Part shown: one piece after another, positions 20,137 through 30,862 of the stretch
How the letters are laid out: every line of letters starts with the position of its first letter
How positions within the stretch are numbered: position 1 is the first letter of the stretch
Source of the DNA: Rhynchopus sp. YZ270_cl-10
Taxonomy: Eukaryota > Euglenozoa > Diplonemea > Diplonemida > Diplonemidae
Direction of reading: 5' to 3'
Length of the DNA stretch: 64,000 nucleotides
Assembly (NCBI GenBank): GCA_964035575.1
Contig: OZ037877.1
Coordinates: 1,178,001-1,242,000 of the forward strand
Position numbers and translations under genes: made by a program
Notes under the pieces: model-generated
The model's input: the letters and a program-made list of their open reading frames with translations, nothing else
What the model was told of the DNA's origin: nothing
Databases searched by the model: none

Positions 20137-21022
20137 ACCCCCCCCCCCCCTTTGGGTCGGTGAACCGGAAATTTTGGAAAAAGGGGGGTAAAATAAGGGG
20201 GGGGGGGTAAAGGAGGGGGTAAGGGGGGGGGGGGGGTAAAGGACCATGTTATGGGTTTGGTCATGTTTTTGGGTGGGAAGGGGGTACTTTTTCATACACC
20301 GTGGGGTGAAATTTTGTGCAACACAGTGTGACGACACATGATCTAATGATAAATGTATCGTCTGAAAAAAATTCTCACCTCCTTGCGACCTCGCAAGTGG
20401 TCATGAATCATGGAAATCCACATCATCCACATCATCTTTCTGCCTGTGCCTGTACCATGACTGGTCAGGGATGACGATGTTGCCTCAGATTCCGTGAGGT
20501 GTCCCAAACGTATCGCCCACGCGGCACAAACGTACCCACCTGCACCCATCTACCTGCACACCCGATGAAAAACAGGGGTGAAGGATTTGCACTTTACCCT
20601 TTCCTCATTTCGAGCTTGTCTCCAGCTTCAAATCAGACCAGTCCTACAGTCTCCGGATGTACGACCCGCTGAACACATCAGCCCCTACCAGCAAACCATT
20701 AAACAAAACAGGTACGCGCGGCATTATGTGAAACTATCACCCCATAATTACACGCCAGGTGGTGTTTTGTCACGAGGGACCTAAACCCCCTCGCTTCGCT
20801 CGTGGGTTTAGGTCCCTCGTGGCAAAACACCACCTGGCGTGTCGCGGTGATAATTACCCAAAAATTGCCTGGTGGCTGGTACTTTACCCCCCCAGGGGGG
20901 TAAAGTACCAGCCACAACAGGGTACTATAAGGGGGGGGGGGGGGGGGGGGGTAAAGGACCATGTTATTTTGGCCCGAACCGTTTTTTTCTGAAAAGGGGG
21001 TAAAATAAGGGGGGGGGGGGGG
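20137..21022. other. poly-G/C punctuated spacer between F1 and F2
   Basis: Runs of 10 to over 20 G occur near 20200-20240, 20930-20950 and 21010-21022. The string GGTAAAGGACCATGTTAT occurs after two of them (about 20236 and 20950). These suggest further small elements, partly deleted. No gene is seen. The G-runs could form quadruplexes. Confidence 0.5.
20751..20841. repeat. 91-bp hairpin with 38-bp arms
   Basis: CACGCCAGGTGGTGTTTTGT and the following bases to AAACCC pair with GGGTTTAGGTCCCTCGTGGC through to GGCGTG, with one mismatch. ATTA and TAAT lie just outside. It looks like a tiny palindromic element of the same cluster. Confidence 0.7.
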
Positions 21023-22212
21023 TAGGTGGGGGCAAAACCCCTATTTTTTTGAGGCATTTTGACTTTTTTGGACTTCCGCGCAAAGTACGTACAAACCACC
21101 CCTCATACCCACCCAGAAATGGGTCAGAAACACCCTGTGACCCGAAAATCCATGCTAAGGGCGACTCAGAATATGAAAAAATGCAAAAAAATAGTGAAAA
21201 AGTGGCCTTTTGACGGTTTTGGCCATGTTGGGTAAAATGGCCATTTTTGGACAAAAAAATCAAAAAAACAGCAAAATTTCGACGTCATGACAGCTGCTTG
21301 GGCACAAACCTACCCCAGGGAGGTCCTGTGAGTCTATTCCGACCTGTTTTGGACACTTTAGGTACTTTTTTTGGCCGTTTTTTGGTGTTTTTAGGTCAAA
21401 AAATACCCTGGACTTTACCCTGGACGTCCCTGGGCCGCGACTTGCGCCCTGCTTTCAGACCCACTCTGGGCCAAAAAATGGGTGAAAACCCCCGAAAAAG
21501 CACTCCGGGAACCCAGATAGTTCCAAATATCCACCAGAAACCCACCCAAACACCTCAAAAACATGCCAGAAAAATATTTTTAAAAACACACTTTTTCAAA
21601 TAAGTCATTATGGAACCTGCCCAGATGAACTTTTTGAAAAAAGTGTGTTTTTGAAAATATTTTTCTGGCATGTTTTTGAGGTGTTTGGGTGGGTTTCTGG
21701 TGGATATTTGGAACTATCTGGGTTCCCGGAGTGCTTTTTCGGGGGTTTTCACCCATTTTTTGGCCCAGAGTGGGTCTGAAAGCAGGGCGCAAGTCGCGGC
21801 CCAGGGACGTCCAGGGTAAAGTCCAGGGTATTTTTTGACCTAAAAACACCAAAAAACGGCCAAAAAAAGTACCTAAAGTGTCCAAAACAGGTCGGAATAG
21901 ACTCACAGGACCTCCCTGGGGTAGGTTTGTGCCCAAGCAGCTGTCATGACGTCGAAATTTTGCTGTTTTTTTGATTTTTTTGTCCAAAAATGGCCATTTT
22001 ACCCAACATGGCCAAAACCGTCAAAAGGCCACTTTTTCACTATTTTTTTGCATTTTTTCATATTCTGAGTCGCCCTTAGCATGGATTTTCGGGTCACAGG
22101 GTGTTTCTGACCCATTTCTGGGTGGGTATGAGGGGTGGTTTGTACGTACTTTGCGCGGAAGTCCAAAAAAGTCAAAATGCCTCACCCGTCCTGAAGGTTT
22201 TGCCCCCACCTA
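21023..22212. mobile_element. giant palindromic foldback element F2 (1190 bp)
   Basis: This is nearly identical to F1 over its whole length and has the same TA-bordered ends. Among the few differences is a 2-base change mirrored in both arms (near 21455 and 21777), so the arms of one copy resemble each other more than the other copy. That implies arm-to-arm conversion or replication through the hairpin. Its right edge CCCACCTAGGG is the insertion site of the hAT element. Confidence 0.8.
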
Positions 22213-22215
22213 GGG

Positions 22216-24929
22216 CAGTGCTTTTAGGAAACGTGGGGAAACGCACGTTTCCCAAAAAACTGGGAAACGGAAACGTTGGGAAACGGGAAACGTTGGCGTT
22301 TCTTTGTTGGAAACGTTACGAAACGTGGTTTTGGGAAACGTGAAGGGAAACGGGGAAAACAAAAAAAAACCCCCCGCGACGATGTCTTTATCACCACAGC
22401 GTCACAACAGGAACAACATCACAAAAAATTGTACATGAGTGGTGACAATACTCAGTTGGGACATCATAAAAGATGTCGGGATGGCTTCCAAACTGATCTG
22501 AGGACAGATACTGCACTCCGCCCAAGCTGAGATTGTTACAACCCCACCCAAGAAAAAACAAGTCGCTGAGATTTTTTTTTGAGGTCAACCTACCTGGGGT
22601 TCTTTATTGGATACCAACAGAGACAAAAAAGTAGGTGTTGAAAATGCGCAGTTTCAACAGGAAAAAAACACAATGAAAACAAAGAACGTAAAAAAAAACA
22701 AAAAAAAACAAAAAAAAAATCATCCTTCGATTCCATCCACACTGTCGTCTCCTAGCACCACCTCGTCAAGCTCCCAGTAACCGGCCACGACGTGGGTGGT
22801 GGACGTGTTCCTCTTGTTGTACAGAATGCGTGTAAGTTTGTCAGCCGTGCTGGCTGACAACCCATTGCGCTTCCTGGTTTTTACGTCGCCGTAGCAGCTC
22901 CAACCTCTCTCAGCCGCACCAACAGATGAAGTTTGAGCGAGCATGATTGTTGCCAGCTCTTTGAGCAGAGGCCATTCTGCTCCGAACATGGACCACCACT
23001 TGTGTCCACCCCACTTCGACGCGATCGCCTTTTCTTCTAGTACACCGAAATTTTGCGTGCTCCAGTTTTCGTACTCTTCCAAAGCTTGCAGTGCTTTCTC
23101 TTCATCATAATACCGCAGCAGCGCCTCCTGTAGTAAAGCAGATTATGCGAAGGTCACCTGCCATACATACCTTCAGCCCTGCTTTAGACTCATCGTCATC
23201 CCTCGCTGTCAGGCGGAATGTTGGTGACAGTGCATGTGCCGCGTTGTGGATGGGGGCTGCAACGTATTTCCATCTGGTGTTCACCCTGTCTGCAATTTTT
23301 TGCTTACGTGCTGCCGTGAGGAATTGAGTTATGGGTAGCGCTTCGATGTTCTTCTTCAGCTCGGCGAAACCCTCCTTCACGTACTCCACGGAAGCGCTGT
23401 TCCCCGACGCGTCGTCGTTGTCGTAACGCTTCAACACGGTGAAGATCACATCTCCAATGTGCCACGCCCCCTCCAGCTTCTTCCAGAAGGCGTCCTGGAG
23501 CACAACCGACGCCCATTCGGTAGCTGTGGCCTTCGCATCCGCACTCCTTAGCTGAGCCTTCCACTCGCCAAAGCCTTCACCAGCAAACATCTCACGCAGC
23601 GGCCCTTTCAAGTCCAGCAACCGTTGCATCATGATAAAAAAGCTTCCAAAGCGAGTGTCCACAGGTAGCAGCAGCCTCTTGTCGGACCTCTCCTCAAGAA
23701 GTGTGACCAAGCGCTGGCGTGTCTTCACCCACTTCGCCAACGCCGTAGCTTTGTGCACGACTTCATTGAAGAATTTGAATTCTTCCTTTGTGCTCGCTTT
23801 GGAGGAGTCACCTAGATCTTCTAAAAGAAGATCATAGGTGTGGAGAACACAAACAGACGTTAACACCTTCTCAACCCGGGCTCGAATTAAGGGGAGGGCC
23901 TCCTTGCATGCCCCATCAACACAAATGTGTATCAGCTTCGACCTTACCTCCTCGGGGATAAGCACAGGAAGGGAGCAGATATAGTCTGCGATCGCGGCCA
24001 TAGTTTTTCTCTTGCTCGTCTTGTTATCTACATAGTACGTCGATGTGGACGTACTCACGATCCCGTTAAAGATGGACCTGTCGTTGCAATCAGTCCAGCC
24101 GTCCGACAATAACGACAGCCCGAACTTTGCTTCGGCAAGCATGCCCTTTTCGCAGAGTTTGTCCATCTCTGCGACGTACTCCTGCAGTAGTTCGCCTGCA
24201 AGGTCGTCGGGGGATGGCGGCTTGAACTCGGATGCCTCAGATTGAGACATCCGCGACAACATCATGACTAACGTCATGAATGAGCGGCTCTTTGCTTTCC
24301 GGAAGGGAATGCACTCTTCGTAGAAGAAGTCCCTAATACTCTGCATGGCTTCGATCTTGGTGGTTACGCGTGTGAGAAAGGGGTCTAGCGACGTTTGTTT
24401 GTTGTCCTTCTGCTGCGTTACCTTCGCCTCTGTGTTCTGCAACTTCGCTTTTGCTATTTCAAACTCATCCTTCTTGTCGTCTTTTGGGGAGCACGCAGTC
24501 ACTGACGACCCCTTCCCAAGGAGGTGTTCTTTGATCCTCCCCGCAGACGACACTGAGAATTTCTTATCACAAAAGGTGCACTCCACCTTCCGGAGCTTTG
24601 TCCCTGCACCTTCCACAACCTTCACGTAGTCCCACGCGTCATCCGCCTTCCTTTTGGGCATTATGCAAATCTACGGTATAAATGTGTTTGTCTGAAGTGC
24701 AGAAAGCGTCGGAGAACGGGGGAGAAAAGAGAGAGGAGAAAACAAGCGGGGAGGGGATACACAGACGTGCGACTTTTCGCGAGGGTCTTGAGCGTTTTGT
24801 CAAATACTATGTGTTAACTAAAGAAAACCCCTTGCAACGTTTCTTTAGCGTTTCCTCAACGTTTCCCAAGAATCTGGGAAACGTCAACGTTTCCTTTTGG
24901 GAAACGTTGACCGTTTCCTAGGCGCACTG
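22216..24929 (-). mobile_element. complete hAT DNA transposon (2714 bp) with 8-bp target duplication
   Basis: The left end CAGTGCTTTTAGGAAACG and the right end, read inward, CAGTGCGCCTAGGAAACG are inverted repeats rich in GGGAAACG/CGTTTCCC subterminal motifs. The 8 bases ACCTAGGG occur directly outside both ends (22208-22215 and 24930-24937), the target-duplication length typical of hAT. The transposase gene inside is open on the minus strand after removal of one short intron. Ends, duplication and gene look whole, which suggests recent insertion. The element landed in the edge of foldback F2. Confidence 0.9.
22720..24661 (-). CDS. hAT transposase with BED zinc finger, two exons (632 aa)
   Basis: Exon 1 is 24661-23171 and exon 2 is 23127-22720. 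The 43-bp intron (23170-23128) begins GTATGT and ends TTTACTACAG, is phase 0, and its removal fuses the two frames. The N-terminus has a BED-type finger (C28, C31, H46, C57). The middle matches the DUF659/RNase H-like part of hAT transposases (LLSDGWTDCNDRSIFNG, then IHICVDGACKEA). The C-terminus has the dimerisation block (SSVGAAERGWSCYGDV). The enzyme would cut and paste the element whose ends are at 22216 and 24929. A spliceosomal intron in the gene shows the host or donor genome uses cis-splicing. Confidence 0.85.
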
Positions 24930-24971
24930 ACCTAGGGGGGGGGGGGGGTAAAGGAAGGGGGGGGGGGGGGG

Positions 24972-26163
24972 TAGGGGATACGACTCCAGCCATTTTGGCT
25001 GGGACCAAACGCACGGAAAATTCATTTGGCATTATCTGGCCATCTCCAAGGCAACTGCGGGTGAAAAACACCCTCAGAGTGGGTCACAGGGGGCCTGTGG
25101 GTCGAAAAACGACCCAGAAGCCACCCCAGAATACAAAAAAATGGAAAAAAATAGTGAAAAAACGGCTTTTTTCACGTTTTGGCCACTTTGGGCAAAATAG
25201 CGATTTTTCGAGAAAAAAATCAAAAACCGGGATATTTTTTGACATCACAAAGCCTCCTTTGGCACAAATATACCCCAAAAGTGGCCTGTGAGTCCATTCC
25301 AACCTGTTTTGGACATATTTGACACTTTTGGAAGTGTTTTTTTGGTGTTTTTAGGTCAAAAAAATGCCCAAGACGTCCCCAAGACATCCCCAAGACACTT
25401 TGCACACCCCCTGTTACGGTCATATTTTTTTCGTTTTTTTGCCTGAAACCCCCAAAATACCCCTCCCGGACCCCACATAGTCCCGAATATCCATCACACA
25501 CCCACTCAGAGTGAGTAGAAGCACCCCAAAAAAAATATTTTTTAAAGCCCTTCAACTTCAACATGGATGCTGCCGAAACTGAAGCACAATTTTAGGGCTT
25601 TAAAAAATATTTTTTTTGGGGTGCTTCTACTCACTCTGAGTGGGTGTGTGATGGATATTCGGGACTATGTGGGGTCCGGGAGGGGTATTTTGGGGGTTTC
25701 AGGCAAAAAAACGAAAAAAATATGACCGTAACAGGGGGTGTGCAAAGTGTCTTGGGGATGTCTTGGGGACGTCTTGGGCATTTTTTTGACCTAAAAACAC
25801 CAAAAAAACACTTCCAAAAGTGTCAAATATGTCCAAAACAGGTTGGAATGGACTCACAGGCCACTTTTGGGGTATATTTGTGCCAAAGGAGGCTTTGTGA
25901 TGTCAAAAAATATCCCGGTTTTTGATTTTTTTCTCGAAAAATCGCTATTTTGCCCAAAGTGGCCAAAACGTGAAAAAAGCCGTTTTTTCACTATTTTTTT
26001 CCATTTTTTTGTATTCTGGGGTGGCTTCTGGGTCGTTTTTCGACCCACAGGCCCCCTGTGACCCACTCTGAGGGTGTTTTTCACCCGCAGTTGCCTTGGA
26101 GATGGCCAGATAATGCCAAATGAATTTTCCGTGCGCAAAAAATGGCTGGAGTCGTACCCCCTA
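24972..26163. mobile_element. giant palindromic foldback element F3 (1192 bp)
   Basis: The left end TAGGGGATACGACTCCAGCC and the right end GGCTGGAGTCGTACCCCCTA are inverted. The arms pair to a centre near 25570. Length and plan match F1/F2, but the sequence has diverged, with the same order of motifs (GTGACCC..., AAAAATAGTGAAAAA, TTTTGGCCA). It is a separate subfamily. No coding capacity is seen. Poly-G lies on both sides. Confidence 0.8.
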
Positions 26164-26179
26164 AGGGGGGGGGGGGGGG

Positions 26180-27645
26180 TAGGGGAGTCCACGTAGCCGT
26201 TTTTTCTGTCACACACCCCAAAAAATCATAAAAAAATGCAAAAAAATCATTCCAAAACACAAAACCACCCCAGAAAACACATTTCTGGGACTATTCCTCA
26301 CTATTTGGTGCCTTTTTGGCACTTTTTGGCACTTTTGGGAACTTTTTTTGACACTTTTTGTAGCGTTTTCACCCCATTTTCACCGTTTTCTAAGGGGGTT
26401 TGATACAGGGCGATTTATCAAAAAATTCAATTTTTTTCAATAGTCCAAAACAAGAGGAAAAGAGGTATTTTCCACTCAGATATGTCCACAGAGCGATTTC
26501 TGGGGGGTTTTGGGGCCAAAAGTCTATTTTTTTGTACGCCTTTGCTGAAAATTTTGATTTTTTTTTTTGCCGTAAAAACCACTTTTTAGCCGGGAGGAGG
26601 AAGTGTGACATAAGTGTGACATTGGAGGGGGGCATCTCATAGGCCAGAAAAAAGCGTTTTTTTTACTTGGAAGTAGGGTTTTCTGCCTATTTGGGTGTCC
26701 CCGCATCCATTCCGAGCCGAATTCTGGCCTTCTGTGACTTTTTCGGCGGCCCTTTTGGGGTCGGCATTTGGGAATCATCCCAAGAACACCCCAAAGAACA
26801 GGTATTTTTAGGGTAAAATGAGTATTTTTTTTGAAAAAAAATATTTCTGGGGGTGCCAAAAAAGCCCCAAAACTATATTTTCCCACCCCCGGACCTCACC
26901 CCAATATGATGGGAATGGTTTTTGGGTCTTTACAGGTGCTCTTTGGAACTAGAAAGTGTAATTTGCTAAGTGTGACATAAGTGTGACATAAGTGTGACAT
27001 AAGTGTGACATAAGTGTGACACTAAGTGTGACATAAGTGTGACATCGGAGGGGGGCATCTCACAGGCCAGAAAAAAGCGTTTTTTTTACTGGAAAGTATG
27101 GTTTTCTGCCTATTTGGATGTCCCCGCATCCATTCCGAGCCGAATTCTGGCCTGCGGTGACTTTTCTGGTGATTTTTTTCAGGGTTGGTATGTTGGAAAC
27201 ACCCCCAAAAACGGGTATTTTTAGGGTAAAATGAATGCTTTTCCCAGAAAATTTTATTTCTGGGGCCGAAAATCGGTGCCAAAAAAGCCCCAAAAGCATA
27301 TTTTCCCACCCTCGGACCTCACCCCAGTATGATGGGAGTGGTTTTTGGGCTTTACAGGTACTCTTTGGAACTAGAAAGTGTGATTTGCTAAGTGTGACAT
27401 AAGTGTGACATAAGCGTCACATTTTTGTCACACATTTTTCGTGTTTTTTTTCAGAAAAAACACGATTTTTTTAAGGAACAAAGCTTCTGTTGAGGTCGTC
27501 TGTGGTTTTAATGAGATATTTTTGTGATCGGGAGGTGGTTTTGGGGCCAAATACGACTATTTTAGTGGATTTCTTAACCTAAAACTCAAAAAAATGGGTT
27601 TGTGACACGGTTTCTTAAGGAATTCCTACTACGTGGACTCCCCTA
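26180..27645. mobile_element. TIR element F4 (1466 bp) with internal direct repeats
   Basis: The ends are TAGGGGAGTCCACGTAG and CTACGTGGACTCCCCTA, exact inverted repeats bordered by TA. Inside, two related segments (about 26620-26970 and 27045-27395) share CATTCCGAGCCGAATTCTGG and AAGTGTGACATAAGTGTGAC motifs; the latter also forms a short tandem array at 26970-27050. No transposase is seen. It is a non-autonomous element, unlike F1-F3 in that only the tips are inverted. Confidence 0.75.
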
Positions 27646-27654
27646 GGGGGGGGG

Positions 27655-28226
27655 CACAGCAGAGAATAAGCCCGGTCCCCGGTCCCCGCTCCCCGGTCCT
27701 GGTCCCGGTCCTGGTCCCGGTCCCGGTCCCGGTCCCGGTCCCGGTCCCGGTCCCGGTCCCTGGTCCTGGTCCCGGTCCTGGTACTGGTCCCGGTCCCTGG
27801 TCCTGGTCCCAGTCCTGGTACTGGTCCCAGTCCTGGTCCTGGTCCCGGTCCCAGTCCTGGTACTGGTCCCGGTCCTGGTACTGGTCCCGGTCCCGGTCCT
27901 GGTCCCGGTCCCAGTCCTGGTACTGGTCCCGGTCCTGGTACTGGTCCCGGTCCCGGTCCTGGTCCCGGTCCCAGTCCTGGTCTGGTACTGGTCCTGGACC
28001 AGGACCAGTACCAGGGACCGGGACCGGGACCAGTACCAGGACCGGGACCAGGGACCGGGACCAGTACCTGGTCCTGGTCCCGGTCCCGGTCCCCCACCCT
28101 CCCGCGCCCGGGTCCCCTCCCACTTTCGGGCGTTTTCACCACTGTTTTCTACATATTGTGTCCCAGTCCGGCTGAGAATAACCCGGTCCCCGGTCCCCGG
28201 CCCCCCCTACCTTATTCTCTGCTGTG
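27655..28226. mobile_element. TIR element F5 (572 bp) filled with GGTCC[C/T] satellite
   Basis: CACAGCAGAGAATAAG at 27655 and its exact reverse complement at 28211-28226 bound the element. The interior (27675-28100) is a hexamer-like satellite of GGTCCC/GGTCCT units that switches strand near 27990, so it is itself palindromic. G-runs lie directly outside. Long ORFs across it encode only Gly/Pro/Asp/Arg-type low complexity and are not genes. Confidence 0.8.
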
Positions 28227-28317
28227 GGGGGGGGGGGGGGGGGCTTTTTCTCTTCAACACATACTCGTTTGACTTTGAGCAAAGAATAAAGACTGGTCTT
28301 TTTATCTTTCCGGACCC

Positions 28318-28419
28318 CCTTCTCCTTCCCCGCTTTAACCTTCCTTTCGCGAAGCAAATCGTGTGTGGCATTCGTCCGTATATTGTACGACTTAATAGAC
28401 GCCAGCACCAAAGTGTCAC
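28318..28419 (+). promoter_or_regulatory. 102-bp conserved block ahead of W6
   Basis: Essentially identical to 8840-8941. It lies between the transposon cluster and the first gene of array 2 and ends about 47 bp before the ATG. A short CACCTGTCCCCACA acceptor-like string follows at 28430-28445. Confidence 0.5.
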
Positions 28420-28466
28420 GCACTTAAAACACCTGTCCCCACACAACAGAGTTACTCCCCCTGAAC

Positions 28467-29564
28467 ATGGACATCACAGGACACTTCGAGTCTGCAAGCT
28501 GTGTGATAGAAGTGGATGGGAGCGCCACCCTTGCACAGGTGAAGGGGAAGCTTCTTGCGGAGCTTGGCGTGCCACGTGCTCGGCCTATTGGTGTGCGGAT
28601 GAAAGGCGGTGGCGACATCGGCAACGACGACTTGCGCATCTGCGACACGGAGATGGATGAGGGATGTGCCGTTGAGCTGTACTGCACTGGTGCCAACATC
28701 AGTCCTGGGGTGATACCATCTTCAGATGACACATACTCCCTCACACTCTCCCCGTGTGATCGGTACCTTGCAGTGCTGTCGAATCATGAGGGGAGTCTGT
28801 CCATCTTCGACACGGAAACACATGAGAGTCTGTGCCACTTTTCTGCGAGGGTGGATTCTTTCCCAGCATTCTCACCTTGCAGTGAGTGGATATCCAGTGT
28901 CAACAATGACACGCAGTGTGCTGAAGTTCGTGACGTGAAGACAGGTGCATTGAAGCACTCCTTTGGAGATGAAGGTGGTGATAGGAAGACCACGGCATGG
29001 TCGCCCTGTGGAACAAAGCTGTTGTCGTGCTGCAGGAAGGGTTTGCAGGTGTGGGACATTGCAACAGGCGTTGTTGTGCATGAATGGAGCCACATTGTGG
29101 AGAGCGACAGCGTCATGGTTGTGACAGGCGACAGGGTGGCGATGTGTGGGGAGGACAGCGACCTTCTCACTGTCTGGGACTACACGACAGGGGTGGAGGT
29201 GCTTGTTCTTACCTGCCCTTCGACTGTTGCGTATGTGGCACTGTCACCAAACCAGCGTTTCATTGCAGCGTTTTGCGAAAAATGCGTGCGTGTCTGGAAC
29301 ATCGAAACTGGTGAACGTGTATTTGAAGACGTTTCAGAAACCGACTGGGTTGATCTTGCTGTGTCCAACGACACTGTTGCTGTCTACTCTGTATCTTTAC
29401 TTCGTGCCTGTTGTGTATTGAGCTTGTGGTCCATCTCAACAGGGGAACAACGGTTGCACCGTGAATTTGAACGGAAGAAGGGTTCTTACGGTGTTGCGAT
29501 CAGCAGCTGTGGTGGTGTGGTGATGTACGGCAGGGATGAGGGTGTTGAGATTGTTGACATCTGA
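28467..29564 (+). CDS. UBL-WD40 protein, copy W6 (365 aa)
   Basis: First gene of array 2, starting at MDITGHFESASC. The N-terminal blades resemble W1/W2 (SNHEGSLSIFDTETHESLCH). The C-terminal blades are type A (TCPSTVAYVALSPNQRF, then RACCVLSLWSISTGEQRLHR). Two residues are missing in the CCRKGLQVWD strand relative to the common CCRNKGLQVWD. The frame is intact. The upstream region is the 102-bp block rather than a spacer. The role is unknown. Confidence 0.9.
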   Translation: MDITGHFESASCVIEVDGSATLAQVKGKLLAELGVPRARPIGVRMKGGGDIGNDDLRICDTEMDEGCAVELYCTGANISPGVIPSSDDTYSLTLSPCDRYLAVLSNHEGSLSIFDTETHESLCHFSARVDSFPAFSPCSEWISSVNNDTQCAEVRDVKTGALKHSFGDEGGDRKTTAWSPCGTKLLSCCRKGLQVWDIATGVVVHEWSHIVESDSVMVVTGDRVAMCGEDSDLLTVWDYTTGVEVLVLTCPSTVAYVALSPNQRFIAAFCEKCVRVWNIETGERVFEDVSETDWVDLAVSNDTVAVYSVSLLRACCVLSLWSISTGEQRLHREFERKKGSYGVAISSCGGVVMYGRDEGVEIVDI

Positions 29565-29770
29565 CAACTGTCTTGAACCCACTTCCACATATGAAAGGTG
29601 CCATCTAACTTTGCTTCCCCTTTCCTGCGCCTTGCCTGGGTAACGCCACGCGGGAAGATATGTGAAGATAGATGCACATGTCTCGTTTCCCAAACAAACA
29701 CCACCCCACCCCTCATCTACCTGCCCTTCCCACACACCTGTCCCCACAGAACAGAGTTACTCCCCTGAAC

Positions 29771-30862
29771 ATGGACATCACAGGACACTTCGAGTCTGCA
29801 AGCTGTGTGATAGAAGTGGATGGGAGCGAGACACTTGCACAGGTGAAGAGGAAGCTTCTTGCGGATCTTGGCGTGCCACGTGCTCGGCAGGTTGGTGTGC
29901 GGATGAAAGGCGGTGGCGACATCGGCAACGACGACTTGCGCATCTGCGACACGGAGATGGATGAGGGATGTGCCGTTGAGCTGTACTGCACTGGTGCCAA
30001 CATCAGTCCTGGGGTGATACCATCTTCAGATGACACATACTCCCGCACACTCTCCCCGTGTGATCGGTACCTTGCAGTGATGTGGAATCATGAGGGGAGT
30101 CTGTCCATCTTCGACACGGAAACACATGAGAGTCTGTGCCGCTTTCCTGCAAAGGTGGGTCCTACACCAGCATTCTCACCTTGCAGTGAGTGGATCTCGT
30201 GCGTCAACGAGGACACGCAGTGTGCTGAAGTTCGTGACGTGAAGACAGGTGCATTGAAGCACTCCTTTGGAGATGAAGGTGGTGATAGGAAGACCACGGC
30301 ATGGTCACCCTGTGGAACAAAGCTGTTGTCGTGCTGCAAGAACAAGGGTTTGCAGGTGTGGGACATTGCAACAGGCGTTGTTGTGCATGAATGGAGCCAC
30401 ATCGTGGAGAGCGAGTACGTCATGGTTGTGACAGGCGACAGGGTGGCGATGTGTGGGGAGGACAGCGACCTCGTCACTGTCTGGGACTACACGACAGGGG
30501 TGGAGGTGCTTGTTCTTACATGCCGTACTGGTGTTGAGTTTATTGCACTGTCACCAAACCAGCGTTTCATTGCAGCGTGTTACAGCAGTCATGTGAAGGT
30601 CTGGAATATTGAAACAGGTGAATGTGTATTTGAAGACGTCTCGAGAAGCTACTGGCCGGATGTTGCTGTGTCCAACGACGTTGTTGCTGCCTACTCTTGT
30701 GAGACCTTGTGTGTGTGGTCCATCGCAACAGGGGAACAATTGTTACGTCGTGAATTTGACCAGAAGGATTCTTACGGTGTTGCGATCAGCAGCTGTGGTG
30801 GTGTGGTGATGTACGGCAGGGATAAGGGTGTTGAGATTGTTGACATCTCACACCTGTATTGA
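29771..30862 (+). CDS. UBL-WD40 protein, copy W7 (363 aa)
   Basis: The start follows the standard CCCCACAG acceptor and 21-base leader. This is a mosaic. The first blades are of the MWNHEGSLSIFDTETHESLC type seen in W2 and W8, with KVGPTPAF where W8 has QVGSTPAF. The C-terminal blades are type B (CRTGVEFIALSPNQRFIAAC, then LCVWSIATGEQLL) as in W3 and W9. The end VEIVDISHLY resembles W4/W5. Its 3' flank is not the array spacer and leads into the ATPase gene. Confidence 0.9.
   Translation: MDITGHFESASCVIEVDGSETLAQVKRKLLADLGVPRARQVGVRMKGGGDIGNDDLRICDTEMDEGCAVELYCTGANISPGVIPSSDDTYSRTLSPCDRYLAVMWNHEGSLSIFDTETHESLCRFPAKVGPTPAFSPCSEWISCVNEDTQCAEVRDVKTGALKHSFGDEGGDRKTTAWSPCGTKLLSCCKNKGLQVWDIATGVVVHEWSHIVESEYVMVVTGDRVAMCGEDSDLVTVWDYTTGVEVLVLTCRTGVEFIALSPNQRFIAACYSSHVKVWNIETGECVFEDVSRSYWPDVAVSNDVVAAYSCETLCVWSIATGEQLLRREFDQKDSYGVAISSCGGVVMYGRDKGVEIVDISHLY

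Noticed and set aside
18582-22213. Several 60-200 residue frames repeated on both strands
   Set aside because: They are mirror images in the arms of the palindromic elements, with no protein-like features.
27615-28175. Gly/Pro/Asp/Arg-rich frames on both strands
   Set aside because: They are translations of the GGTCCN satellite in element F5, open only because the repeat lacks stops.
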